From: Chitinophagaceae bacterium
GTDB taxonomy: Bacteria; Bacteroidota; Bacteroidia; Chitinophagales; Chitinophagaceae
Reading direction: 5' to 3'
Assembly (NCBI GenBank): GCA_947371755.1
Contig: CANBQT010000004.1
Location: 36,810 to 100,809, forward strand
DNA: 64,000 bases
The translations under genes were made by a program, and so were the position numbers. The notes below the pieces were generated by a model, which ran no database searches, was not told where the DNA came from, and worked only from the letters and a program-made list of their open reading frames with translations. This document shows, one piece after another, positions 20,856-30,502 of the stretch. Numbering within the stretch: position 1 is the stretch's first letter; every line of letters starts with the position of its first letter.

Positions 20856-22421
20856 TTGAAAATGAAAAAGGTTTTATTTAAAAATATCTTACCGCTTTTA
20901 GGTTTACTATTGATTATTTCAACTTCTTCATTAGCACAGTCAGTTGTTAGTGTTCAAGTACAAGCTGCAAACGCAAATACCACGATTAGTAAACACATCT
21001 ATGGTCACTTCTCTGAACATTTAGGAAGATGTATCTATGATGGCTTTTGGGTGAAGGAAAATGCACAGGTACCTAAACAAGATCGTATCCGATTAGATAT
21101 CGTTGAAGCACTTAAGAAAATTCAAATTCCGAATTTGCGATGGCCTGGCGGATGTTTCGCAGATGAATACCATTGGAGAGATGGTATTGGTATTCGTAGT
21201 CAGCGTCCGAAAATGATCAATACCAATTGGGGTAATGTTACAGAAGATAATAGTTTTGGAACACACGAGTTTTTAGAACTCTGTACATTATTGAATTGTG
21301 AGCCCTATATCACTGGAAATGTAGGCAGTGGAACAGTAGAAGAAATGTCAAAGTGGGTAGAGTACTTAAATTTTGATGGATTGAGTCCAATGACTGTCAT
21401 CAGAAAACAGAATGGAAGAGAAAAGCCTTGGAATGTACATTTCTGGGGTGTAGGAAATGAAAGCTGGGGATGTGGAGGAAATATGACTGCAGACTTTTAT
21501 GCAGATCAGTATAAAAGGTATGCTGGTTTTACTAAAAATTATCCCGGTGCTAGCTTAAAACGAATTGCTTCGGGTGCTAATACAGATGATTATAACTGGA
21601 CTGAAACCATGATGAAAAAAGTAGGCCCTTGGATGATGTGGGGATTAACACTACATTATTATACAGTTCCCAAAACCTGGGGTGATAAAGGATCTGCCAC
21701 TTCATTTGATGAGTCAGAGTATTTTACTACCATGAAAAAAACATTATTCATGGAAGAGTTGGTAACAAAGCACTCTACCATTATGGATCAATACGACCCA
21801 GAAAAAAAAGTGGCTTTGGTAGTTGACGAATGGGGAATTTGGACCAATGTTGAACCCGGAACCAATCCTGGCTTTTTATTTCAACAGAATAGTTTAAGAG
21901 ATGCATTAATCGCGGGTACCAATCTGAATATTTTTAATAATCATGCCGACCGTGTTAAAATGGCCAATCTTGCACAAACTGTAAATGTATTGCAATCTAT
22001 CATTTTAACAGAGGGTGATAAAATGGTGCTAACTCCAACTTATCATGTGTTTGATCTTTTCAAAGTGCATCAGGAAGCAAAGCTATTGCCGGTTCAGTTT
22101 GTAAGTCCTGATTACGTGAATGGGAAAGAGAAAATCCCAGCGTTGAATATATCAGCATCAAAAGATAGTAATGGAGTGGTGCATATTACTTTAGTGAATT
22201 TGGATCCTAATAAATCTATCAATCTTAGAACAGCATTACAAACAATTAATTGGTCAAAAGTGGAAGGTCTGGTTTTGTCTTCTTCAAAAATCACTGATAT
22301 TAATTCGTTTGAAAATCCCGATTTTGTAAAGCCTGTAATTTTCAACGGAGCAAAAAAAGAAGCGGGTGACCTTGTAGTGAACTTGCCTGCAAAATCAATT
22401 GTGCAACTAACCCTTAAATAA
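20856..22421 (+). CDS. Alpha-L-arabinofuranosidase, GH51 type, secreted
   Basis: [61 protein letters not shown]. Confidence 0.92.
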   Translation: MKMKKVLFKNILPLLGLLLIISTSSLAQSVVSVQVQAANANTTISKHIYGHFSEHLGRCIYDGFWVKENAQVPKQDRIRLDIVEALKKIQIPNLRWPGGCFADEYHWRDGIGIRSQRPKMINTNWGNVTEDNSFGTHEFLELCTLLNCEPYITGNVGSGTVEEMSKWVEYLNFDGLSPMTVIRKQNGREKPWNVHFWGVGNESWGCGGNMTADFYADQYKRYAGFTKNYPGASLKRIASGANTDDYNWTETMMKKVGPWMMWGLTLHYYTVPKTWGDKGSATSFDESEYFTTMKKTLFMEELVTKHSTIMDQYDPEKKVALVVDEWGIWTNVEPGTNPGFLFQQNSLRDALIAGTNLNIFNNHADRVKMANLAQTVNVLQSIILTEGDKMVLTPTYHVFDLFKVHQEAKLLPVQFVSPDYVNGKEKIPALNISASKDSNGVVHITLVNLDPNKSINLRTALQTINWSKVEGLVLSSSKITDINSFENPDFVKPVIFNGAKKEAGDLVVNLPAKSIVQLTLK

Positions 22422-22436
22422 TATCAAATCAAATTC

Positions 22437-22895
22437 ATGAACAAAATCCCTTTTGTACTTTTGATAACTTTGTTTGGGTTGGCTTGCAGAACCACAACGA
22501 CAATCAAAGAGTCGAATCAAATTCCTTTGGAAGGTACCTGGAAATTACTTTCTGGAACATTGATAGAAAAAGGCGATACTGTAAAAACAGATTATACAAA
22601 ATCTGTTGCATTTATTAAGATCATCAATAAGACACATTTTTCTTTTTTAAAACACGACCTGAATAAGGGAAAAGATTCTACAGCCTCTTTTGATGCCGGA
22701 GGGGGTACCTATACATTAGTAGATAGTACTTATACCGAAAACCTGGATTTTTGTAATGCCCGTGATTGGGAAGGCAATGCTTTTAAGTTTACAGTTTCTA
22801 TTCATAATGATACGCTGATCCAAAAAGGTATTGAGAAAATTGAGAAATCTGGAATTGATCGACTGAATATTGAAAAGTACTTGCGGATTAAGTGA
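22437..22895 (+). CDS. Putative lipoprotein, lipocalin-like
   Basis: Lipobox FGLAC; IPLEGTWKLLSGTLIEKGD. Confidence 0.55.
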   Translation: MNKIPFVLLITLFGLACRTTTTIKESNQIPLEGTWKLLSGTLIEKGDTVKTDYTKSVAFIKIINKTHFSFLKHDLNKGKDSTASFDAGGGTYTLVDSTYTENLDFCNARDWEGNAFKFTVSIHNDTLIQKGIEKIEKSGIDRLNIEKYLRIK

Positions 22896-22945
22896 TTTAC
22901 AGCCTTATCTGAACTAACGAATGTTAGCTTGGCTAAGGCTGTAAA
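22896..22945 (+). terminator. Hairpin terminator after arabinofuranosidase unit
   Basis: TTTACAGCCTTA ... TAAGGCTGTAAA 12-bp stem with inner CTAAC-GAAT-GTTAG. Confidence 0.65.
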
Positions 22946-22954
22946 AGTCTTATT

Positions 22955-22971
22955 TTATTAGTCTACCAAAT
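22955..22971 (+). promoter_or_regulatory. Candidate regulator site TTATTAGTCTACCAAAT upstream of cys leader promoter
   Basis: Identical 17-mer in inverted orientation at 33423-33439. Confidence 0.55.
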
Positions 22972-22985
22972 AAATAGGAATATTT

Positions 22986-23015
22986 TTTGCTATCTCTCTC
23001 GAAATCGTATATTTG
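22986..23015 (+). promoter_or_regulatory. Bacteroidota-type promoter (-33 TTTG, 18-nt spacer, -7 TATATTTG)
   Basis: TTTG at 22986-22989, TATATTTG at 23008-23015, upstream of Cys leader ORF. Confidence 0.65.
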
Positions 23016-23043
23016 TACACCGATTAAGTAGACTATTACGAGT

Positions 23044-23106
23044 ATGAAACGATTTTCGCATAATACACCCATGTCTTTCTGTTGCAAAAGCAAATGTTGC
23101 TGTTAA
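23044..23106 (+). CDS. Putative cysteine leader peptide MKRFSHNTPMSFCCKSKCCC
   Basis: ATG...TGT TGC AAA AGC AAA TGT TGC TGT TAA; 5 Cys in the last 8 residues; 46 nt before cysH. Confidence 0.7.
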   Translation: MKRFSHNTPMSFCCKSKCCC

Positions 23107-23152
23107 TCCTAACAGTACTCTACATTGCTTACCATCTTAACAACAGAATTAA

Positions 23153-23869
23153 ATGAACAACTCCTTGAATCAAAACATACAAGATCTCCAGAATAAACTT
23201 ACTGAGTCTCAGCCATGGAATTTTTTGAAGGATCTATCAAGAGACTATGCGGGCAGAATTGTGTTTTCTTCAAGTTTCAGCTATGAAGACCAGGTGATTA
23301 CCCATTTAATTGCTCATCAACAATTGCCGATACAAATTTTTACGTTAGATACAGGAAGATTATTTGCAGAAACCTATAGTGTTTGGAGTAGTACTTTAGA
23401 ACGTTATAAAATATCTATCAAAGCATTTTACCCTGATCAATCCCGGCTGGAATCATTCGTAGAAAAAAATGGGCCCAATGCTTTTTATGAATCCGTTGAT
23501 AAAAGAAAGGATTGCTGTTTTATTCGTAAAGTAGAGCCCTTGAAACGAGCTTTATTAGGGAATGCCATTTGGGTTACTGGATTACGTGCCGAGCACTCTA
23601 CAGAACGTCAGGACCTTCAATCTATCGAATGGGATGAGAGCAATCAAATAATAAAGTATCACCCCCTTTTGCACTGGACTACCGAAGAGGTAACTGACTT
23701 TATAAAATCAAATAATATTCCATATAATCCTTTACACGATAAAGGATTTGTTAGCATTGGTTGTGCTCCTTGTACCAGGGCAATCAAATCAGGTGAGGAT
23801 TTCCGAGCTGGCCGTTGGTGGTGGGAGGATGCAAACAAAAAAGAATGTGGTTTACACGTGCATCAATAA
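23153..23869 (+). CDS. cysH: Phosphoadenylyl/adenylyl-sulfate reductase (likely Fe-S APS reductase)
   Basis: SSFSYEDQVITHLI, KDCCFIRKVEPL (CC) and GCAPCTRAI (CxxC). Confidence 0.92.
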   Translation: MNNSLNQNIQDLQNKLTESQPWNFLKDLSRDYAGRIVFSSSFSYEDQVITHLIAHQQLPIQIFTLDTGRLFAETYSVWSSTLERYKISIKAFYPDQSRLESFVEKNGPNAFYESVDKRKDCCFIRKVEPLKRALLGNAIWVTGLRAEHSTERQDLQSIEWDESNQIIKYHPLLHWTTEEVTDFIKSNNIPYNPLHDKGFVSIGCAPCTRAIKSGEDFRAGRWWWEDANKKECGLHVHQ

Positions 23870-23914
23870 TGGGAAAGTAAGAATTAAATATTGGCATCGC
23901 ATTTAAAATAGAAA

Positions 23915-24823
23915 ATGAGTAAGTATCAATTAAATTATTTGGATCAGTTAGAATCTGAGTCTATTCACATCATGAGAGAAGTTGCAGGTCAGTTCGAACG
24001 TCCTGCATTACTATTCAGTGGTGGAAAGGATTCTATTGTGCTAGTGCATTTGGCTTTAAAAGCATTTCGTCCGGGGAAATTTCCTTTCCCTTTAGTGCAT
24101 ATCGATACTGGTCATAATTTTCAGGAAGCACTTGATTATCGAGACGCTCTAGCGGAGAGAATTGGAGAAAAACTAATCGTTCGTCAAGTTGCAGATACCA
24201 TTAAAGCAAAAAACTTAACAGAGCCCAAAGGAAAATTTGCAAGTAGAAATGCATTACAAACTTATACGCTGTTAGATACCATAGAAGAGTTCAAGTTTGA
24301 TGCTTGTATTGGTGGAGCAAGAAGAGACGAAGAAAAAGCAAGGGCAAAAGAGCGCATATTTTCTGTGAGAGATGAATTTGGACAATGGAACCCAAAATTG
24401 CAAAGACCAGAATTGTGGGATACTTATAATGGAAGAATTGACAAAGGTGAGAATGTAAGAGTATTTCCTATTAGTAACTGGACTGAATTGGATATTTGGA
24501 ATTATATCAGAAAAGAGAATATTGAATTACCTTCTATATATTTTTCTCACGAAAGAGAAGTGTTGGAACACGAAGGCCAATTAGTGGCAGTATCTGAATT
24601 TGTTCAGATAGAAACCACAGATACAGTGTCTATAAAAAGGGTTCGTTATCGCACTGTGGGTGATATGACCTGTACTGCAGCAGTTGAAAGTAGCGCAAAT
24701 ACAATAGACGATATTATCTCAGAAATCATTGCTACAAAAACCAGTGAGCGAGGGGAAACAAGAATTGATGATCGTGTGAGTGAAGCGGCCATGGAAGACC
24801 GGAAAAAGAATGGATATTTCTAG
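23915..24823 (+). CDS. cysD: Sulfate adenylyltransferase subunit 2
   Basis: LESESIHIMREVAGQFERPALLFSGGKDSIVLVHLALKAF; ends RKKNGYF. Confidence 0.96.
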   Translation: MSKYQLNYLDQLESESIHIMREVAGQFERPALLFSGGKDSIVLVHLALKAFRPGKFPFPLVHIDTGHNFQEALDYRDALAERIGEKLIVRQVADTIKAKNLTEPKGKFASRNALQTYTLLDTIEEFKFDACIGGARRDEEKARAKERIFSVRDEFGQWNPKLQRPELWDTYNGRIDKGENVRVFPISNWTELDIWNYIRKENIELPSIYFSHEREVLEHEGQLVAVSEFVQIETTDTVSIKRVRYRTVGDMTCTAAVESSANTIDDIISEIIATKTSERGETRIDDRVSEAAMEDRKKNGYF

Positions 24824-24854
24824 ACCTGAAATTTTAAAAGTTTAAGAAAGTAAA

Positions 24855-26096
24855 ATGGATATATTAAGATTTATAACAGCAGGCAGTGTAGATGATGGTA
24901 AAAGTACCCTGATTGGCAGATTATTGTATGATAGTAAGTCGATCTTAATTGATCAACTGGAAGCTATAGAAAAGCAGACAAAGAATAGAGAAGATGGTGA
25001 GATCGATCTTGCCTTATTAACTGATGGGTTACGTGCAGAGAGAGAACAAGGGATTACTATTGACGTAGCGTATAAATATTTTACCACACCCAAGCGAAAG
25101 TTTATCATCGCAGATGCACCAGGTCATATTCAGTACACTCGTAATATGGTTACAGGCGCTTCAAACTCTGATTTGGCAATCATCTTAATCGATGCCAGGC
25201 ATGGGGTGGTTGAACAAACCAGAAGACATTCCATTATTGCATCACTGTTAAATATACCCCATGTAGTGGTTGCCGTAAACAAAATGGATCTGGTAGAATA
25301 TTCGCATGATGTTTACAATAACATTTTGATTGATTATGCAGCAGTTGCAAAATCACTGGGATTAAAGGATGTCAGGTATATACCAATCAGTGCATTGAAT
25401 GGCGACAATATTGTAGATAGGTCTACCAAGATGGACTGGTATGAAGGTGAGGGACTTTTGCAAATTTTAGAAACTGTTGTTGTAACAGATGATATCAATT
25501 TAACAGATGCACGTTTTCCAGTGCAGTATGTAATTCGTCCGCAAACTGAAGCATTGCACGACTATCGCGGATATGCGGGAAAAGTAATTAGTGGAATTTA
25601 TAAAAAAGGAGACTCTGTTACCGTGCAGCCTTCTGGTTTAACAACTACAATCTCTGCCATTGAGGTAAGTGGAATAGAAGTTGAAGAAGCTTTCGCTCCA
25701 CAAAGTGCCATATTACATTTAACAGATGATGTAGATGTAAGTAGAGGCGACTTAATTACATTAACTGAAAATCAACCTTCTGTTTCAAATGAATTGGAGG
25801 TTTTATTGTGTTGGATGGATCATAAACCATTGGTGGCTGGAAATAAATATCAATTGCAGATTAATAGCCGACTCGTAAGAGCGGTGGTTAAAGAGTTTCA
25901 ATATAAAGTGAATGTAAATTCATTGGAGCAAGAATCCGCACCAGAAAAAGTTCAACTGAATGATATTATCAAAGCAACAATAAAAACGGCTTCTCCGATC
26001 CCATACGATTCTTACCAACATCTAAGAGTAAATGGCGGTGCAATTTTGATAGACGAAACTAGTCATGTTACAGTTGGAGCTTGCATGATTCAATAA
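24855..26096 (+). CDS. cysN: Sulfate adenylyltransferase subunit 1 (GTPase), no CysC fusion
   Basis: ITAGSVDDGKSTLIGRLLYDSK, DAPGHIQYTRNMVTGAS, NKMDLV; 413 aa only. Confidence 0.95.
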   Translation: MDILRFITAGSVDDGKSTLIGRLLYDSKSILIDQLEAIEKQTKNREDGEIDLALLTDGLRAEREQGITIDVAYKYFTTPKRKFIIADAPGHIQYTRNMVTGASNSDLAIILIDARHGVVEQTRRHSIIASLLNIPHVVVAVNKMDLVEYSHDVYNNILIDYAAVAKSLGLKDVRYIPISALNGDNIVDRSTKMDWYEGEGLLQILETVVVTDDINLTDARFPVQYVIRPQTEALHDYRGYAGKVISGIYKKGDSVTVQPSGLTTTISAIEVSGIEVEEAFAPQSAILHLTDDVDVSRGDLITLTENQPSVSNELEVLLCWMDHKPLVAGNKYQLQINSRLVRAVVKEFQYKVNVNSLEQESAPEKVQLNDIIKATIKTASPIPYDSYQHLRVNGGAILIDETSHVTVGACMIQ

Positions 26097-26103
26097 ATTA
26101 AAT

Positions 26104-26937
26104 ATGACACAGAAAGAATTTATAAATAATCTGTTTAATCAGAATTCAAAGAATTTCAATTTTTTCCCGGATAAAGAATTGGCAGAAGAATTTATTGATA
26201 AACTCTTCGCTTTTCTTTTTTTACCTAAAACGGTGCGGCATAAACAGGCGGCAGATTTGGAAAAAGAATTTGAATCTTTAAAGAGCCATTTTTCCAGTCT
26301 TGTATACGATGTGATTCCTGATGGCGTAAAAGCTCAAGGTATTGCTGATACTTTTTTTGAAGCAATCCCTGAATTATATCACGGTTTAATCTCCGATGCA
26401 AATACTATTTTAAAATTTGATCCTGCAGCGGTTTCCGTAGAAGAGGTTTTAGTGGCATATCCAGGATTTTATGCAACTGCCATCTATAGGTTATCACATT
26501 TACTTTGGAATCTCAATGTGAAAATTATCCCAAGGATTTTTACGGAATATGCACATGGTAAAACGGGTATCGATATTCATCCTGGAGCTACTATTGGTAA
26601 GTCGTTTTTTATAGATCATGGAACAGGAATTGTAATTGGAGAAACAACGCTTATCGGAGATAATGTAAAAATATACCAGGGTGTTACTTTGGGTGCATTA
26701 AATGTTTCTAAAGATAAAGCCAGTACCAAGAGACATCCAACAATTGAAGACAATGTAATTATTTATTCGGGTGCAACTATTTTGGGTGGCGATACTGTAG
26801 TAGGACATGATAGTGTGATAGGGGGTAATGTTTGGTTAACTTATAGTGTGTTGCCCAATTCTATTGTATATCATAAAAGTGAAGTGGCAGTAAAGGATAA
26901 ATATCCGGATACTGAGGTTTTAAATTTTGTCATTTAA
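26104..26937 (+). CDS. cysE: Serine O-acetyltransferase
   Basis: DIHPGATIGKSFFIDHGTGIVIGETTLIGDNVKIYQGVTLGAL hexapeptide repeats. Confidence 0.93.
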   Translation: MTQKEFINNLFNQNSKNFNFFPDKELAEEFIDKLFAFLFLPKTVRHKQAADLEKEFESLKSHFSSLVYDVIPDGVKAQGIADTFFEAIPELYHGLISDANTILKFDPAAVSVEEVLVAYPGFYATAIYRLSHLLWNLNVKIIPRIFTEYAHGKTGIDIHPGATIGKSFFIDHGTGIVIGETTLIGDNVKIYQGVTLGALNVSKDKASTKRHPTIEDNVIIYSGATILGGDTVVGHDSVIGGNVWLTYSVLPNSIVYHKSEVAVKDKYPDTEVLNFVI

Positions 26938-26955
26938 TTCTTTAAAATATTACCT

Positions 26956-27867
26956 ATGAAAGCAAATAACATTCTCGCAACAATTGGCAATACACCACAT
27001 GTGCGTTTAAATAAATTGTTTGGTTCTAATCACGAAATTTGGATCAAGTTGGAAAAAACCAACCCTGGTGCAAGTATTAAAGATCGTATTGCATTAGCAA
27101 TGATAGAAGATGCGGAAGAAAAGGGAATCATTCATAAAGACAGTATCATTATTGAACCAACCTCTGGCAATACGGGCATTGGTTTGGCATTAGTTGCTGC
27201 AGTAAAAGGGTATAAGATCATTTTAGTGATGCCTGAGAGTATGAGCATTGAACGTAGAAGACTCATGGCCCTATACGGAGCTGAATTTGTATTAACCCCT
27301 CGTGAAAAAGGAATGAAGGGTGCTATTGAAAAAGCAACTGAATTAGTGCAAGCTACACCCAATGCCTGGATGCCTCAACAGTTTGATAATCCAGCTAATA
27401 GTGACATCCATCGCAAAACTACAGCACTGGAAATTATTGCTGATTTCCCTGATGGGTTAGATTATATCATCACTGGTGTAGGTACAGGCGGACATATCAC
27501 TGGTGTAGCTGAAGTTTTGAAAGCTAAATTTCCTAATCTTCAAGTGTTCGCTGTTGAACCTGAATTGTCGCCTGTATTAAGTGGTGGTGCACCCGGACCA
27601 CATCCTTTACAAGGTATTGGAGCGGGTTTTGTTCCTTCAATTTTGAATACAAAAATATTGGATGGCATCATAACAGTTAGTAAGGATGAAGCATATGCAT
27701 ATGCGCAACAAATTGCTAAACAGGAAGGTATTTTAGTAGGTGTTTCAACAGGAGCTTCACTTGCCGCAGTTGCTAAAAAATTAGCTGAGATCCCGGTATC
27801 TTCAAAAGTTTTGACATTCAATTATGATACTGGCGAAAGATATCTTTCAATCGAAGGATTATTTTAA
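26956..27867 (+). CDS. cysK: Cysteine synthase
   Basis: [45 protein letters not shown]. Confidence 0.94.
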   Translation: MKANNILATIGNTPHVRLNKLFGSNHEIWIKLEKTNPGASIKDRIALAMIEDAEEKGIIHKDSIIIEPTSGNTGIGLALVAAVKGYKIILVMPESMSIERRRLMALYGAEFVLTPREKGMKGAIEKATELVQATPNAWMPQQFDNPANSDIHRKTTALEIIADFPDGLDYIITGVGTGGHITGVAEVLKAKFPNLQVFAVEPELSPVLSGGAPGPHPLQGIGAGFVPSILNTKILDGIITVSKDEAYAYAQQIAKQEGILVGVSTGASLAAVAKKLAEIPVSSKVLTFNYDTGERYLSIEGLF

Positions 27868-27877
27868 TTAAGTACAT

Positions 27878-27896
27878 GAAAGTGGAACACACTTTC
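27878..27896. other. Small intercistronic hairpin GAAAGTG-GAACA-CACTTTC
   Basis: 7-bp perfect inverted repeat between cysK and cobA. Confidence 0.4.
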
Positions 27897-27932
27897 GCGT
27901 ATTCTTTAAACCTACTCAATTAGTAGACTATT

Positions 27933-28769
27933 ATGCATAAAATTGTCAGTTTTGGAAAAGTAATCCTTGCAGGAGCGGGATGTGGTGATCCGGAATTAAT
28001 CACTGTTAAGGCAGCTCGATATTTACAAGAGGCGGATCTGGTAATTACAGACAGACTGGTTAGTAAAGCGATTCTGGACACTTATGTTGCTCCTAATACC
28101 CCCATCATTTATGTTGGGAAACAATGTAAACAAAAAGGCTCAACACCACAGGAAGATATTAATCAGTTATTGGTTGATTATGCAGCGGATTATAAACTGA
28201 TTGTTCGCTTGAAAGGAGGGGATACTGCTTTCTTTTCGAATATATTAGATGAGTTGCATACTTTGAATAATGCTGGAATTAGATATGAAATTATTCCTGG
28301 AATCACCGCTGCTTCAGGAGCGTCTTCATATGCGGGTATTCCATTAACAGCCAGGGGGTATGCAACTTCAGTTCGTTTTTTGACTAGTTATAACGATAAA
28401 GTTCTAGATGAAAATTATTGGAGAGGTCTAGCTCAAACACCCGATACCCTGGTATTTTATATGTCATCCAATACGCTTGATCAACTAGTTGATCAATTAA
28501 GAGCGTATGGAATTTCGAACGATAACAAAATTGCTGTTGTTTCACAGGCAACAACTCACTTTCAACAAGTTCAGATTGGAAGTTTTGATGGTTATGAAAA
28601 TGAATTAAAAGGGAAAATATTTATTTCTCCTTCTTTAGTCATCATTGGAAAAGTAGTAACACTCCACGAATCTTTTAATTGGTATAATAATATAAAAACT
28701 GATGAATACTATTTTAAGCCAGTAGAAGATCTGGTTCAAAATGTATTGCCAAAACAAGCGATATGTTAA
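27933..28769 (+). CDS. cobA: Uroporphyrinogen-III C-methyltransferase (siroheme branch)
   Basis: GKVILAGAGCGDPELITVKAARYLQEADLVITDRLV, VRLKGGDTAFFSN, GITAASGASSYAGIPLTARG. Confidence 0.94.
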   Translation: MHKIVSFGKVILAGAGCGDPELITVKAARYLQEADLVITDRLVSKAILDTYVAPNTPIIYVGKQCKQKGSTPQEDINQLLVDYAADYKLIVRLKGGDTAFFSNILDELHTLNNAGIRYEIIPGITAASGASSYAGIPLTARGYATSVRFLTSYNDKVLDENYWRGLAQTPDTLVFYMSSNTLDQLVDQLRAYGISNDNKIAVVSQATTHFQQVQIGSFDGYENELKGKIFISPSLVIIGKVVTLHESFNWYNNIKTDEYYFKPVEDLVQNVLPKQAIC

Positions 28770-30460
28770 CAGAGGAAAAACACGCATTGATAAAATCCTT
28801 AGTTGATTCTTCAACACAGGAAGAACTGATATGGATCAATGGTTATTTATCAGGGTTAATAAATGATAGGCATAAATTAAGCTATCATTTACATACTGTG
28901 CCCTCAGTCAAAAAATTGACTATTGCATATGGAACTGAGACGGGAAATTCAAAAAAGTTAGCTACAGAATTTGCAGCCAAAGCAAAAAAGAAACAAATTC
29001 AAACTAAGCTGATAGGTTTGGATCAATACAGGTTGAATGATTTGGTGAAAGAAGAGTTGTTTGTAACTGTAATTAGCACTCAGGGAGAAGGGGAACCGCC
29101 TGCAGCAGCACAAAAATTTTACGATCATATTCATCAAAATGGGTTTCAGTTACAAAATCTTCAGTATGCTGTTCTGGCATTAGGCGACAGCTCTTACCCA
29201 CTTTTTTGTAAAACAGGTGAGGATGTAGATCAGCAATTATCAAAACTTGGCGGTAAAAGAATGGTGCCTATTCAAAAATGTGATGTTGATTATGAACTTG
29301 AAGCTGAATCATGGTTTGATAATTTACTACATGGTTTGAATACACACGAACCATCCATAAAGCCTCGTGAAACTAATCCGGCGGTAGTGGCAAAATCCAC
29401 CGGTAAAACAATTTATAAGGGAACTGTACTCAGCCATTTAAATTTAAATGACCGGGGTTCGAATAAAGAAACCTGGCATATCGAAATTGCAGCTGATTCG
29501 CTTGTGTATGAATCAGGTGACTCAATAGGAATTGTTCCAAAAAATAACGAATCAATTGTTGAGGCGATTATCCAAACAGTACAGGCAGATCCCCAGAAAT
29601 TTTTAAGTTATAAATCAGAAACATACACTGTTTATGATCTTCTGAAGCATAAGCTGAATATTTCAAATCTCAGTGAAAAAGTAGTTAAGAGATATGCTGA
29701 AATAACTAATCAAATAATTCCCATAGCTAAGTTTGATTTATTAGAAATTATTAAATCTTATCCAATTCAAACAGAAGATCAATTCATTGAAGTTTTACAA
29801 TGCTTGAATCCACAATCACCAAGATTATATACCGTATCATCTTCACCATTGGCTACTGAGGGTGAAGTGCATATCACAGTAGCCAGAGATGTTTTCTGGA
29901 TTAATCAACAAAAGAAGTATGGTGTATGCTCTGATTATCTGAGTTCGTTTAAAGAAGGTGATGCAATTGAATTCTTTGTTCAAAAAAATAAGCGATTTAA
30001 ACTTCCTTCAGATGATAAAGATATCATTATGATTGGTCCCGGTACAGGCATTGCAGCTTTTCGTGGATTTCTGCAAGAAAGGGAAATAGTGAATGGATCT
30101 GGTAGAAGTTGGCTGTTCTTTGGTGAACAACATTTTGCTTCTGATTTTCTGTATCAGACTGAGATTCAAAACTGGGAAGCAACGGGTACACTAACAAAAG
30201 TGAATGTGGCATTTTCGCGTGATCAAAAAAACAAGATCTATGTGCAAGACCGAATGTTGAGCCATGGTGCAGAATTATTTCAATGGATCAATAATGGTGC
30301 TTATATCTATGTGTGTGGTAAAAAAGATCCTATGAGTGTAGATGTTGAAAAAACATTCATTCAAATTGTACAGCAATACGGAAATAAAACCATAGAAGAA
30401 TCACTAGAATTCATCAATGAATTAAAAGATACGCATCGATACCATAAAGATGTGTATTAA
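28763..30460 (+). CDS. cysJ: Sulfite reductase flavoprotein alpha subunit
   Basis: YGTETGNSKKLATEFA, STQGEGEPPAAAQKFYDHI, SPRLYTVSSSPL, GPGTGIAAFRGFLQER; overlaps cobA by 7 nt. Confidence 0.93.
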   Translation: MLTEEKHALIKSLVDSSTQEELIWINGYLSGLINDRHKLSYHLHTVPSVKKLTIAYGTETGNSKKLATEFAAKAKKKQIQTKLIGLDQYRLNDLVKEELFVTVISTQGEGEPPAAAQKFYDHIHQNGFQLQNLQYAVLALGDSSYPLFCKTGEDVDQQLSKLGGKRMVPIQKCDVDYELEAESWFDNLLHGLNTHEPSIKPRETNPAVVAKSTGKTIYKGTVLSHLNLNDRGSNKETWHIEIAADSLVYESGDSIGIVPKNNESIVEAIIQTVQADPQKFLSYKSETYTVYDLLKHKLNISNLSEKVVKRYAEITNQIIPIAKFDLLEIIKSYPIQTEDQFIEVLQCLNPQSPRLYTVSSSPLATEGEVHITVARDVFWINQQKKYGVCSDYLSSFKEGDAIEFFVQKNKRFKLPSDDKDIIMIGPGTGIAAFRGFLQEREIVNGSGRSWLFFGEQHFASDFLYQTEIQNWEATGTLTKVNVAFSRDQKNKIYVQDRMLSHGAELFQWINNGAYIYVCGKKDPMSVDVEKTFIQIVQQYGNKTIEESLEFINELKDTHRYHKDVY

Positions 30461-30502
30461 TGAATGGAGCCTTTAACTATTATTAATTTTTTAATATAAA
30501 GT

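Noticed and set aside
22896-23152. SAM or other known sulfur riboswitch upstream of cysH
   Set aside because: No recognisable SAM-aptamer core; the 5' region is explained by terminator, promoter and Cys leader ORF
27876-27923. Mini-ORF MKVEHTFAYSLNLLN* between cysK and cobA as a third leader peptide
   Set aside because: Contains no Cys and lacks complementarity features; the hairpin and motif there are reported instead
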